DNA of 9,251 bases from Victivallales bacterium (GCA_018648945.1 JABGQJ010000273.1:1-9251), one strand, 5' to 3'. Numbered from the stretch's first letter, positions 1-7,071 are shown. Numbers and translations are program-made. Notes: generated by a model from the letters alone, not told the origin.

Positions 1-674
1 GTAGGAGCAGGGATCGCCCCCTCTCTGATATCCTGGCGACTGGCCCCATTGCCGCGGGCGGCGCGGACGGTTTCCATCAGTTCGGTGAAGTAGCGCACCC
101 AGCGCTGTAGTTCCGCCGTGGTGCAGAGCGGCCCGTGCCCGGCCACGACCGTGGCGGCGTTCAGGGCGATGAGCTGCTCGTAGACCTCAATGATGTGGCC
201 GGCCTTAGCCTGAGTAAGGGGCCGATCCCAGGGAATCAGTCCCCAGCCGAAAATGTCGCCGACAAAGAGCACGCTGTCTCCGGGCAGATGGACGATGCAG
301 TCCTCGTCGGTGTGGCACCCCCCCATGGGGCGCACGATCACTTCCCGTTTCGAGCTGCCCAAGAAGAGCCCATCTGCGGGCAGTTTCCGCGTGCGCGCAT
401 TCACGATCTGGGCATCGAAGCGGCGGACAAACGCGTCGTTGAGAGCCGTGTGGTCGTAGTGCGTATGGGTGTTGACAACGGTACGCACGGGCTTGTCGCC
501 GGTGGTCGAGGCGATCATCTGAAGGACCTCGTCCTCCAGTTCGGCATGCTCCAGGGAATCGACCACCAGAAGATCGTCACCGAGGTCGATCCAGGCGATG
601 TTGTCAACTTCCTGACGCACCCAAATGCCGGGAACGGGTTCCAGGATCCTGGGGGTGTCCGCATCGGTGCTCAT
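1..674 (-). CDS. Metallo-beta-lactamase-fold hydrolase, C-terminus cut by window edge
   Basis: A frame open from the ATG at 674 to the window edge gives 224 codons and no stop, so the C-terminus is missing. The protein is a typical MBL-fold metal hydrolase. The signature HTHYDH is at residues 70-75, giving ligands H70, H72, D74 and H75. Further ligands are H121 in GGCHTDED, D140 in VGDIFG and H180 in AGHG, so the full two-metal ligand set is visible. The order and spacing fit the glyoxalase-II/beta-lactamase-like superfamily. No signal peptide is seen, so it is probably cytoplasmic. The substrate cannot be told from the sequence; hydrolysis of an ester, thioester or lactone is plausible for the family. 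The gene is divergent from the alpha/beta hydrolase at 798, with a 123-base spacer. The Shine-Dalgarno sequence before the ATG is weak (GGCAGG-like), so the exact start is less certain than the gene. Confidence 0.88.
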   Translation of the reverse strand, partial: MSTDADTPRILEPVPGIWVRQEVDNIAWIDLGDDLLVVDSLEHAELEDEVLQMIASTTGDKPVRTVVNTHTHYDHTALNDAFVRRFDAQIVNARTRKLPADGLFLGSSKREVIVRPMGGCHTDEDCIVHLPGDSVLFVGDIFGWGLIPWDRPLTQAKAGHIIEVYEQLIALNAATVVAGHGPLCTTAELQRWVRYFTELMETVRAARGNGASRQDIREGAIPAP

Positions 675-687
675 AGCGATTCGCCTG

Positions 688-736
688 CCTGTTGCTGCGA
701 TTTCCCTGCGTGGACGTGGTACTGTAACCTGTTGCT
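688..736. repeat. Direct repeats in the divergent spacer
   Basis: CCTGTTGCT occurs at 688-696 and 728-736, 40 bases apart (about four helical turns). CGATTTCC also occurs twice (698-705 and 770-777), and a 5-3-5 inverted repeat AGCGC-TTG-GCGCT lies at 755-767. The spacer separates two divergent hydrolase genes, so a regulator site is possible. The repeats are short and may be chance. Confidence 0.3.
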
Positions 737-748
737 ATGTGGGCGCAA
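721..748 (-). promoter_or_regulatory. Weak candidate promoter for the MBL-fold gene
   Basis: On the minus strand, TTGCGC (743-748) and TACAGT (721-726) are separated by 16 bases, about 45 bases upstream of the ATG at 674. The match to the sigma70 consensus is only partial (3/6 and 4/6). It is listed because the divergent spacer must hold promoters for both neighbours. I found no convincing promoter for the rightward gene. Confidence 0.25.
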
Positions 749-783
749 CCGCTGAGCGCTTGGCGCTGTCGATTTCCGCACGT

Positions 784-789
784 AGGAGG
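784..789 (+). promoter_or_regulatory. Strong Shine-Dalgarno AGGAGG that fixes a TTG start
   Basis: AGGAGG lies 8 bases before TTG at 798. The next in-frame ATG (813) is too far away for this site, so the ribosome-binding site decides for the TTG start. It also shows that this genome uses canonical Shine-Dalgarno initiation. Confidence 0.75.
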
Positions 790-797
790 ACGAGACC

Positions 798-1598
798 TTG
801 CAGAACCTGGTGATGGATGGCGTGTCAGCCGGGACTTACGGCATGTCTGGGCTCCTCAGACTGTCCTACCATAGCCAGTCTGATGGACACCATGATTGGG
901 CGTTGGTTCAGCCGCCCAAGGACGGCAAGACCTGGCTGGTCTGCCTGCACGGGCATGGTTCCCATGGCGACCAGCTCTATACCCGACCCGATATCCGGGC
1001 GAAGTGGCTACCGGAGTTCCTTGGCCGGGGATTGGGCGTACTGACTCCGAATCTGCGCGACAATGCCTGGATGGGACCAGCGGCAGTGCAGGATCTGGAC
1101 GATCTCCTTGATACCATTCGCGCGGAATTCGGTGGCGAGACGTTCCTTTTCGCCTCGGGCTCCATGGGGGGGACAGGGAACCTGATCTACGCGGCGTTGC
1201 GCCCGCAGAATGTGGCTGGCGTGATCGCTCGTGGCGCGGCCTGCGATCTGGCGTCCTACTACGCATGGTGTCGCGAGCGAGAGAGCGAGAAGGTGATACT
1301 GGGGCAGATTGCCGATGCCATCGCGGCGAACTACGGCGGCACGCCGGAGGCCAACCCAGGAGTGTACAGGGCGCATTCCGCCCTGCACCACGCGGCACGG
1401 TTGACCATGCCGATTTTCCTGGCCCATGGCGCGGAGGATGCGACCATCCCGGTCTCCCAGGCGCGAGTGCTGGTCGGTCAACTCAGCGACCATCCGAATC
1501 TGGTCTACCTTGAGATCCCCGACGGCAACCACGACTCGCCCCTGCACCTGCAAACTGCGCCGCACGCGCTGGACTGGTTGCTTGCGCGTTCTGCCTAA
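798..1598 (+). CDS. Serine alpha/beta-hydrolase, esterase/peptidase-like
   Basis: The product has 266 residues from a TTG start with a perfect Shine-Dalgarno sequence. It has the alpha/beta-hydrolase fold. HGHGSHG (residues 51-57) is the oxyanion-hole loop after the first core strand. The nucleophile elbow is SGSMGG, with Ser122 at its centre; the first glycine of GxSxG is replaced by Ser120. Asp214 in HGAEDATIP and His245 in DGNHD complete a plausible triad. The family includes esterases and S9-like peptidases; the substrate is unknown. There is no signal peptide, so it is probably cytoplasmic. It stands alone, divergent from the MBL gene and convergent with the nqr operon, whose terminator hairpin follows about 50 bases after the stop. 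Confidence 0.85.
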   Translation: MQNLVMDGVSAGTYGMSGLLRLSYHSQSDGHHDWALVQPPKDGKTWLVCLHGHGSHGDQLYTRPDIRAKWLPEFLGRGLGVLTPNLRDNAWMGPAAVQDLDDLLDTIRAEFGGETFLFASGSMGGTGNLIYAALRPQNVAGVIARGAACDLASYYAWCRERESEKVILGQIADAIAANYGGTPEANPGVYRAHSALHHAARLTMPIFLAHGAEDATIPVSQARVLVGQLSDHPNLVYLEIPDGNHDSPLHLQTAPHALDWLLARSA

Positions 1599-1650
1599 GG
1601 CAGTCCGGGATTCGTAGCGTGCGGGCGGCATGGCATCGACACAAACAGAA

Positions 1651-1681
1651 ACGGCCTCCCGGGGGGATGCCGGGAGGCCGT
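1651..1681 (-). terminator. Rho-independent-type terminator of the nqr operon
   Basis: This is a perfect 12-bp inverted repeat: ACGGCCTCCCGG (1651-1662) pairs with CCGGGAGGCCGT (1670-1681) around a 7-base loop. Read on the minus strand it starts about 18 bases after the stop codon at 1700, and a T-rich stretch (TTCTGTTTGT) follows the stem, as expected for an intrinsic terminator. On the plus strand no T-tract follows, so it is best assigned to the leftward operon, though the hairpin may also slow transcription coming from the other side. Confidence 0.85.
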
Positions 1682-1699
1682 GGTAGGGAACGGATTGGC

Positions 1700-2383
1700 C
1701 TACTTCCCGTAGATCTCGATCTCGGTGTAGTGGTTCATCTCGTTGGAGGTGCTGCCATTGCTGTAGAAGCGGACGTAGCGGGCCTTCACGCCCATGACGG
1801 GGATGAGGCGGCCTTCGTACAGCTCGATGTATTCCTTGTCCTTGCCGACGCCGAGGCCGCTGCTGTTGTCATGGTCGTTGTTGTAGATGGTCTTGACGTC
1901 CATGATGAAGTCGGGGTCGGCGGCAGTCTGGATGACGACGTCGTGGTAGACGCGTGCCTGGGAGTGGAAGTGCCAGATGACGATGGCGTAGATCTGCTTG
2001 GCGTCTTCGAGGTCGATCTGAATGTACTGCTTGTCGGGAGCGAACTCGACATAGCTGCCGTCGCCACCTTCCTTGTCGCCGTCCGTGACCTGCTCGAGGT
2101 CGCCGACGATGGGATCTTCGTCGCTGCCGGTGACTTCCTTTTCATAGGCGACATTCGTGCAGCCCTTGGGGATCAGGAGGTCGGGCCGCTTGCCCTTGCG
2201 GGGTTTCTCGAGGTTGCCGCTCTTGATGTTCTTGGGCGTGCCGACGAACCGGGGTTTGGGCAGCTCGAGCTTGAGCTTGACCAGATCCTTCTTTGCGTCG
2301 GCGCCACGCAGGGGCGTCACGGTGAGGAGGGCACAGCCGAGGATACCGGCGACGATCAGCAGGGAAATCTGTTTGCGCATCAT
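1700..2383 (-). CDS. Secreted discoidin-like protein, paralogue of the NqrC C-terminal domain
   Basis: The product has 227 residues. It starts MMRKQ with a hydrophobic stretch (about 5-24) and a likely signal-peptidase site near LRGADA (25-30), so it is probably exported. A Lys/Pro-rich linker (31-70) leads to a beta-rich domain (about 71-227) with IQIDLED (121-127), WHFHS (137-141), DPDF (156-159), NNDHDNSSGLGVG (168-180) and a terminal EIEIYGK. It resembles F5/8 type C (discoidin) carbohydrate- or surface-binding modules. The same motifs in the same order occur in the C-terminal part of NqrC just upstream, so the two are paralogous. AGGAG lies 5 bases before the first ATG (2383); the second ATG at 2380 is also possible. 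It is the last gene of the operon, 63 bases after nqrC, and is followed by the terminator. The function is unknown; an extracytoplasmic partner of the Nqr complex is my inference. A possible lipobox (ILGC, 14-17) is poor. Confidence 0.85.
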   Translation of the reverse strand: MMRKQISLLIVAGILGCALLTVTPLRGADAKKDLVKLKLELPKPRFVGTPKNIKSGNLEKPRKGKRPDLLIPKGCTNVAYEKEVTGSDEDPIVGDLEQVTDGDKEGGDGSYVEFAPDKQYIQIDLEDAKQIYAIVIWHFHSQARVYHDVVIQTAADPDFIMDVKTIYNNDHDNSSGLGVGKDKEYIELYEGRLIPVMGVKARYVRFYSNGSTSNEMNHYTEIEIYGK

Positions 2384-2446
2384 GGGTTCTCCTGGAATCA
2401 CAAGTTCGGCGAATTCATCAGCTACGGGACGAGCGCGCCCCAAGCC

Positions 2447-3682
2447 CTATTGACCATAGACGGCGATCTCGACGAATCTATTCGATTCATCGCCGCAACC
2501 GCCGTTTGTACGGACCCGGACATATCGACACTGGGTACCGAGGCCGGTGCTGCCGCGAGCATCGCCCACCTCGCCCCACCAGGCTGCCAGATGGGACGGA
2601 TCACTGCCAGTCCCGAGGCCGCTACTGTCATCGTGGTCGTTGTTGAAGAGGGTAGTCACCCCCTGTTTGAATTCCGGATCGTTCGAGACCTGGATGATCA
2701 CGTCCTTATAGATGATGGGGTTGCGGTAGTAGTGCCAGACGACCACGCAGAAGACAGTGTGTTCGCCTTTCAGATCGATCTGGGCCCATTGCGGGTCGGG
2801 ACCGATGTCCACATAGTCGCCCTCGCGGCATTTCTTGACGCCGTCGGTAATCTGGTCGGCGAAGCCCTCGATGAAATCGTCCTCTTCCAGGCTACAGGTC
2901 ACCAGCTTGTCCAGCGCGATGTTCGTGACGCCGGGGGGTGCCATGAAGGGGGGGCGCTTCTTCTGGACCACGAAGTTCTCGGGCTTCTTGAGGGTCTTCG
3001 GGTAGCCCGGGGTGGCGCGGGTCACGGCGTCGGCCCCGAGGCCGAAGTCCACGGCTTCCAGCCTGCGCCCGCCGGAGCGGAGCGTGGCGATGGCGGCGTT
3101 CAGGCTGGTGCCGAGGGCGAAGGTGGTCATGGAGGCACCGGTAATGCCGTCCACCACGTTGGCCCCCTTGACCTTGTTGCTGATGATAATGCCTTCCTGC
3201 CCATCCGCCTCGACGGGAACGCCGACGAATTTCCGCAGCCAGTCGGCTTCTGTGATCCTGGCACCCAGGCCGGGAGTTTCTTCATGCTCGTAGATACGGA
3301 ACGCCTTGATATGCCGCTTGTCGGGCTCGAGCGCGAGGATGCCCTTGATCGGGCCGATCTTGCCCTGGGCCACGATGCCGATGGCGTAGCCGACCACCGC
3401 CGGTTCGCCATCCTCAAGGACCGTTCCGACGTAGATGTCGGCATCGTCCGCGCTGCCCTTCTCCTGCAGTTTGACTTTCTCGGCGAAGGCGTTGATTGCG
3501 TCCTCTCGCACAGTGTCCTCGTTGCAGAGCCCAAGAGCTTCGACGATGGCTCTGGTGCGGGCATACGCCTTGTTGGCGGCGATGCGTTCCCGCCAGCTCA
3601 CTTCGGCGAAGGTCAGCATAGCGGCGCAGGCTGCACAGAGCCCCACGGTGAAGACGAGCGTGTAGAGAACACTGTTCTTCAT
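2447..3682 (-). CDS. nqrC: NqrC-like FMN-binding subunit fused to a C-terminal discoidin-like domain
   Basis: The product has 411 residues, against about 260 for a usual NqrC. Residues 6-26 form a membrane anchor. Residues 30-205 are the FMN_bind domain, with the characteristic EETPGLGARI (134-143) and the flavinylation motif DGITGASMTT (178-187), where FMN would be joined by a phosphoester bond. The acceptor position is Ser184 rather than the usual Thr. A linker (about 206-243) leads to a discoidin-like domain (244-411) with QIDLKG (301-306), WHYYR (316-320), NDPEF (334-338) and NNDHDDSSGLGTG (347-359). In Na+-NQR, NqrC's soluble part faces outside the cytoplasm, so the added domain should be extracytoplasmic as well. 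The start at 3682 overlaps the nqrB stop by four bases (ATGA), implying translational coupling. The FMN domain is secure; the role of the added domain is unknown. Confidence 0.88.
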   Translation of the reverse strand: MKNSVLYTLVFTVGLCAACAAMLTFAEVSWRERIAANKAYARTRAIVEALGLCNEDTVREDAINAFAEKVKLQEKGSADDADIYVGTVLEDGEPAVVGYAIGIVAQGKIGPIKGILALEPDKRHIKAFRIYEHEETPGLGARITEADWLRKFVGVPVEADGQEGIIISNKVKGANVVDGITGASMTTFALGTSLNAAIATLRSGGRRLEAVDFGLGADAVTRATPGYPKTLKKPENFVVQKKRPPFMAPPGVTNIALDKLVTCSLEEDDFIEGFADQITDGVKKCREGDYVDIGPDPQWAQIDLKGEHTVFCVVVWHYYRNPIIYKDVIIQVSNDPEFKQGVTTLFNNDHDDSSGLGTGSDPSHLAAWWGEVGDARGSTGLGTQCRYVRVRTNGGCGDESNRFVEIAVYGQ

Positions 3683-4581
3683 GCCTGGGCCTCCTGATTG
3701 GCACGGGGCTGGGAGAGGAGGTCGAGGGTCGGCACGAAAAGGTTGGCCACCAAGATGGCCGACATGGCCGCTTCGGCGTAGAGGGAGTAGCAGGCCATGA
3801 GGACAGCGAGAGCGCCAATCATCAGGCCGTATAGCCATTTGGCTTCATCGTCGCGGGGCGAAATGGCGGGATCGCAGGCCACCACGCAGATGCTGAACAG
3901 GTAGCTGTTGGCCAGGAACATCTCGATGACACTCTCAAAGGGAAGGACGCCGAAATGCTGCAGGGGGACGGCGACGCAGACCGAGGCGAGCAGGGCGGCC
4001 GAGAGGATGCGCAAGTTGGCCGGGCGAGCCCAGGTCATGAGCAGCGTGCCGAACAGGCAGACGAGGCCGAGGGCCAGCCAGAGGTGTGCGTCCGGGTGGG
4101 ACACCACCGAGGTGAAGCCAAGTCCGGTGATGGTCTTGTAGCTGAAGACGAGAATGCCCTTGCCCACCAGAGAGGGAGCGAAGATGTGACTGCCCGTGCC
4201 ACCGAACACCTCTTTGCCGAAGAGGGCGGCCACGGCGCCGCCAATCGCGGCCATTTCCAGCGGGATATCTGCCGGGAGCAGGAGGGCGAGGAGGAAGCCG
4301 TAGACCAAGCCACCACCGTTCAGCGGCTTGTGCCGGATCTGGGAGAAGAGGATCTCGACGATGAGCGCGGCCGCACCGCAGACCGCCGCCACGACGGCGA
4401 TTCGCGGGCCGATGGTCAGGCTGGCGGCGACGATGCCTGCCAAGGCGGTGAGCATGGCGGCAATCAGGTAGCGCCGCATGGCGTTCGGCGGCAACTGGCC
4501 GCTGGGCGAGCGCAGCCCGAGAAGCCAGTCGCCAAGTCCGCCTGGGCTGTGTTCGATGGGTTGTTGGGGTGCCGCAGTCAT
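3679..4581 (-). CDS. nqrB: Short NqrB-like membrane subunit lacking the usual flavin-attachment segment
   Basis: The product has 300 residues, shorter than NqrB (about 410) or RnfD (about 350). It is a multi-pass membrane protein. Clear family marks are KPLNGGGLVYG (85-95), GKEVFGGTGSHIFAPSLVGKG (122-142, conserved in NqrB) and, near the C-terminus, ACDPAISPRDDEAKWLYG (235-252) followed by ILVANLFVPTLD (276-287). In NqrB the flavinylation loop with S/T-G-A-T and the later GSIGETS-type segment lie between the GKEVFGG and CDP regions. Here that interval is short and neither motif is visible. The start at 4581 is 29 bases after the nqrF stop, with no strong Shine-Dalgarno sequence, so coupling to nqrF is possible. 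The stop overlaps the nqrC start. Family membership is clear; whether it carries flavin and conducts sodium is open. Confidence 0.85.
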   Translation of the reverse strand: MTAAPQQPIEHSPGGLGDWLLGLRSPSGQLPPNAMRRYLIAAMLTALAGIVAASLTIGPRIAVVAAVCGAAALIVEILFSQIRHKPLNGGGLVYGFLLALLLPADIPLEMAAIGGAVAALFGKEVFGGTGSHIFAPSLVGKGILVFSYKTITGLGFTSVVSHPDAHLWLALGLVCLFGTLLMTWARPANLRILSAALLASVCVAVPLQHFGVLPFESVIEMFLANSYLFSICVVACDPAISPRDDEAKWLYGLMIGALAVLMACYSLYAEAAMSAILVANLFVPTLDLLSQPRANQEAQA

Positions 4582-4610
4582 TCGTGTGCCATATCTGCCA
4601 GTTGAGGGGA

Positions 4611-5703
4611 TCAGAACTCGTCGTAGAAGGCGTCTTCCTTGGGAATGCCCTTGTCCTGAAGTACGCGCTGGGTTGCCTCGATCATCAGAGGCGGACCACA
4701 GAGGAAGGCTTGCCGCTTGCCCTCCAGGCCCAGGTGACGATTGACGGATTCGTGGATGAAGCCGGTTTCGCCACCCCAGCCCTGGGAGTGCTCGGGCTCG
4801 GAGAGGGCATAGACGAGCTTGAGGTTGGGGTATTCCTTGGCCAGGGCCTGGAACTCGTCGAGGTACATGGCGTCCTTGGCGGTTCGTGCGCCGAAGAAGA
4901 GGCGACAGACCTTGTTGGGCGTGGCCTCGGCCAGATGGCGGACAAGGGAGCGCATGGGCGCCATGCCGCACCCGCCGCCGACGCAGATCAGCTCCGTGCC
5001 TTCGTCCTCGTCGAGTTCGAATTCGCCGTAGGGACCGGTGAAGTGGACTTCGTCACCCTCTGCAACCGTATGCAGGTAGGTGGACCCGAGGCCACCGGGA
5101 ATCAGCCGGATGAGCAGCTCAATCTCGTCCTTGCGGCTGGGTGGGGGAGGCCAGCGAGTAGGCACGGAAGGTGGTCTCCTTCTGCCCCGGCACGAAGACC
5201 TGGACGTACTGGCCGGGGCGGAAGTCGATCATCTCGCCAGCCGCCAGGGAAAGCACGATTTCGCGGGTGTCGCCGGTGATCAGCCGGGAGGATTTTACCG
5301 TCGTCAGGAACTCCTTGACGTCCAGGAACTCCTCCTTGACATGGATCACCATATCCTCCTTGACCTTCACTTGGCAGGCCAGACGAGTCTGGGCGGCCTT
5401 CTCCTGATCGTTCAGGAAGGCCAGTTCGGTGGGGAGGGTAGGGCCGCCGCCGGCGGTCACGCAGACTTTGCAGAAGCCGCAAGTGCCCTGGCCGCCGCAG
5501 GCGGAGGGGATGAAGATCTTCTGGTCGTACAGCGCGTCCAGGAGCTTCCCCCCGCCCTCGACCGTGAAGGGGTCCTTGTCGTTGACGCGGACCTCGCAGG
5601 GGCCGTAGTTGCAGAGGAAGCGGTTCGCGATGAGCAGGGCGACCGTGAGGATGCCCCCGACTCCGCAGAGAACCGCTATGGCACTTGCATATTCCATCAT
5701 CAT
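4611..5703 (-). CDS. nqrF: NqrF, NADH-oxidising FAD/2Fe-2S subunit, interrupted by a one-base frameshift
   Basis: NqrF oxidises NADH at the cytoplasmic face and feeds electrons into the complex. Skipping one base in the C5 run (plus-strand G5, 5143-5147) gives an intact 363-residue protein. It has a membrane anchor (7-30), a ferredoxin-type cluster CGGQGTCGFC with Cys69, Cys75, Cys78 and a distant Cys110, the FAD motif RAYSLAS (180-186), GGLGS (203-207), the NADH site GGGCGM (242-247), CGPP (335-338) and the family's acidic-aromatic tail (AFYDEF). As written, the first frame runs from 5718 or 5703 to a stop at 5119, and the second continues to 4611; the homologous residues join exactly at SLASP|PSRKDE. 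The start is uncertain: ATGs at 5703, 5700 and 5697, or GTG at 5718. It is 31 bases after nqrE when started at 5703. Cause: probably sequencing or assembly error, otherwise a true mutation. Confidence 0.88.
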
Positions 5704-5734
5704 TCCATCTACACCCACCGCTCCGAGTCCGTGC

Positions 5735-6355
5735 CTAGAGCTTCACCATGTCGGTGAAGCCCATGAAGGCCATCGCCATGAGGCCCGTGATAATGACCGT
5801 GATTCCCAGGCCACGCAGCGGCCGGGGAATGTCCGCGTGTTCGAGGCGCTGCCGAATTCCTGCCATCAGGCAGATCGCCATCAGCCAGCCCAAACCCGAG
5901 CCCAGTGCGTAGGCACCGGTTTTGGCCAACCCCATCCGGTGCTCCCCCTCAATCATGAACAGGTTCACGCCCAATACGGCGCAGTTCACGGTGATCAGGG
6001 GCAGGTAGATGCCGAGGTTGAAGTGCAGCATCGGGCTGAAGCGTTCCAGAATCATCTCCACCAGCTGCACGAATCCGGCAATGGTCATGATGAAAACGAG
6101 GAAGGTGAGGTAGGTGAGATCCGTCTTGCAGAGCGGCGCATCGGCCACCAGGATCGCTTCGTAGATCCAGTAGTTCAGCACTGCCGTGCAGAAGGTCACG
6201 AAGGTGACGGCCAACCCCATGCCCAAGGCGGTCTTCATGTTCCGCGAGATGGCGATGAAGGAGCACATCCCCAGGAACTTGGAGAAGAGGATGTTGTTGG
6301 TCAGCACAGCAGCCAGGAAAACGACGGCTAGCCCGCCAAAATCAGTTCCGTGCAT
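5735..6355 (-). CDS. nqrE: NqrE, integral membrane subunit of Na+-NQR
   Basis: The product has 206 residues, close to the family's usual length (about 200), with about six hydrophobic segments. NqrE and NqrD form an inverted pair of membrane subunits that bind an iron centre between them. The two expected half-membrane cysteines are visible: Cys31 in FLGMCSF and Cys125 in PLITVNCAV. The later motifs GSGLGW (152-157), AGIRQRLEHADIP (165-177) and RGLGIT (181-186) favour NqrE over RnfA. AAGGAG lies 9 bases before the ATG at 6355. It is 18 bases after the nqrD stop, so the two genes are co-transcribed. Nothing in it looks broken. Confidence 0.95.
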   Translation of the reverse strand: MHGTDFGGLAVVFLAAVLTNNILFSKFLGMCSFIAISRNMKTALGMGLAVTFVTFCTAVLNYWIYEAILVADAPLCKTDLTYLTFLVFIMTIAGFVQLVEMILERFSPMLHFNLGIYLPLITVNCAVLGVNLFMIEGEHRMGLAKTGAYALGSGLGWLMAICLMAGIRQRLEHADIPRPLRGLGITVIITGLMAMAFMGFTDMVKL

Positions 6356-6373
6356 GGGTTCGGTCTCCTTGGG

Positions 6374-7024
6374 CTAGTGGCCGGTGGCCTCTGGATGCTC
6401 CGTCGCCGGTTCCTCCGGCCAGATCGCACGCACGATCCAGACCACCACGCCCATTGCCAGGAATGCTCCCGGCGCCATGCTCAGCAAGGTCAGCGGGTCG
6501 TAGTTGGCGGGCAGCACCTGGTAGCCGAGGAGGGTCCCGAATCCCACGGGCTCGCGGATCAGGGCGATCAGCAGGAGCACCAAGGCGTAGCCGATGGCGT
6601 TGCCCACCCCGTCGAAGAAGGAGGCGATCGGCCCGTTGCGCATGGAGTAGCCCTCGGTCCGTCCCAGCAGAATGCAGTTGGTCACAATCAGGGGGATGTA
6701 GGGGCCGAGGGCCTGACTCATCGGGTAGTGGTAGGCCTGCAGGTACAGGTGGACGACGCTGACCAGGGCGGAGATCACCAGCATCTGGACGATGAGGCGC
6801 ACCCGGTGGGGGATGGCGTTGCGGACCAGAGAGACGATCAGACAACTGAAGCCCGCCACGAACAGCAGCGCGGCATCCATCACCAAGGTGGTGCTGACCA
6901 GCCCCGTGACTGCCAGGGCCGAGCAAATGCCCAGAGCCTGCCGCAGAATCGGGTTCTGCTTGCCAATGCCTTCTTTGACCGGCTCCCCGATCTGACTGCG
7001 GAGCCCACCTGCGGTACCAGCCAT
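6374..7024 (-). CDS. nqrD: NqrD, integral membrane subunit of Na+-NQR, first gene of the operon
   Basis: The product has 216 residues, near the family length of about 210, with about six membrane segments. Family marks are QALGICSALAVT (29-40) with Cys34, RNAIPHRVRLIVQM (68-81), PLIVTNCILLGRTEGYSMRN (111-130) with Cys117, and FFDGVGNAIGYALVL (136-150). The two cysteines are the expected ligands of the iron centre shared with NqrE. The sequence is closer to NqrD than to RnfE. The ATG at 7024 was chosen because the homologous protein begins just after it and AGGA lies 10 bases upstream; the frame stays open far upstream, but that part is antisense to the next gene. It is the first gene of the operon, behind the promoter at 7072-7099. 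In standard nqr operons A, B and C precede D, so its leading place is unusual. Confidence 0.95.
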   Translation of the reverse strand: MAGTAGGLRSQIGEPVKEGIGKQNPILRQALGICSALAVTGLVSTTLVMDAALLFVAGFSCLIVSLVRNAIPHRVRLIVQMLVISALVSVVHLYLQAYHYPMSQALGPYIPLIVTNCILLGRTEGYSMRNGPIASFFDGVGNAIGYALVLLLIALIREPVGFGTLLGYQVLPANYDPLTLLSMAPGAFLAMGVVVWIVRAIWPEEPATEHPEATGH

Positions 7025-7042
7025 GCGGTATGTTTCCTGAAG

Positions 7043-7057
7043 CTTGCCAAATGCAAG
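7043..7057 (-). promoter_or_regulatory. Small hairpin in the nqrD leader
   Basis: CTTGC (7043-7047) and GCAAG (7053-7057) form a 5-bp stem around a 5-base loop, between the predicted promoter and the nqrD ribosome-binding site. It is short and may be chance. It could influence translation of the first gene of the operon. Confidence 0.2.
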
Positions 7058-7071
7058 AGTGCAAAAGGCGA

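Noticed and set aside
2330..2345. Lipoprotein signal in the secreted discoidin-like protein (ILGC)
   Set aside because: Leu at the -2 position is atypical for a lipobox, and a normal signal-peptidase site follows near GADA.
1619..3697. A 692-codon open frame on the plus strand
   Set aside because: It lies opposite nqrC and the discoidin-like gene, whose motifs are clear. Its product is low-complexity, rich in V, D, A and G, as expected for the antisense of a GC-rich gene.
3683..3838. Minus-strand upstream extension of nqrC
   Set aside because: It overlaps nqrB in another frame. The ATG at 3682 gives a normal membrane anchor and an ATGA overlap with the nqrB stop.
4582..4971. Minus-strand upstream extension of nqrB
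   Set aside because: It overlaps nqrF in another frame and is rich in R, P, G and S without recognisable motifs. NqrB starts at 4581.
5139..5165. Programmed +1 frameshifting in nqrF
   Set aside because: No known stimulator was seen and no biological reason is evident. A homopolymer indel explains the break more simply, so it is kept only as a remote option.
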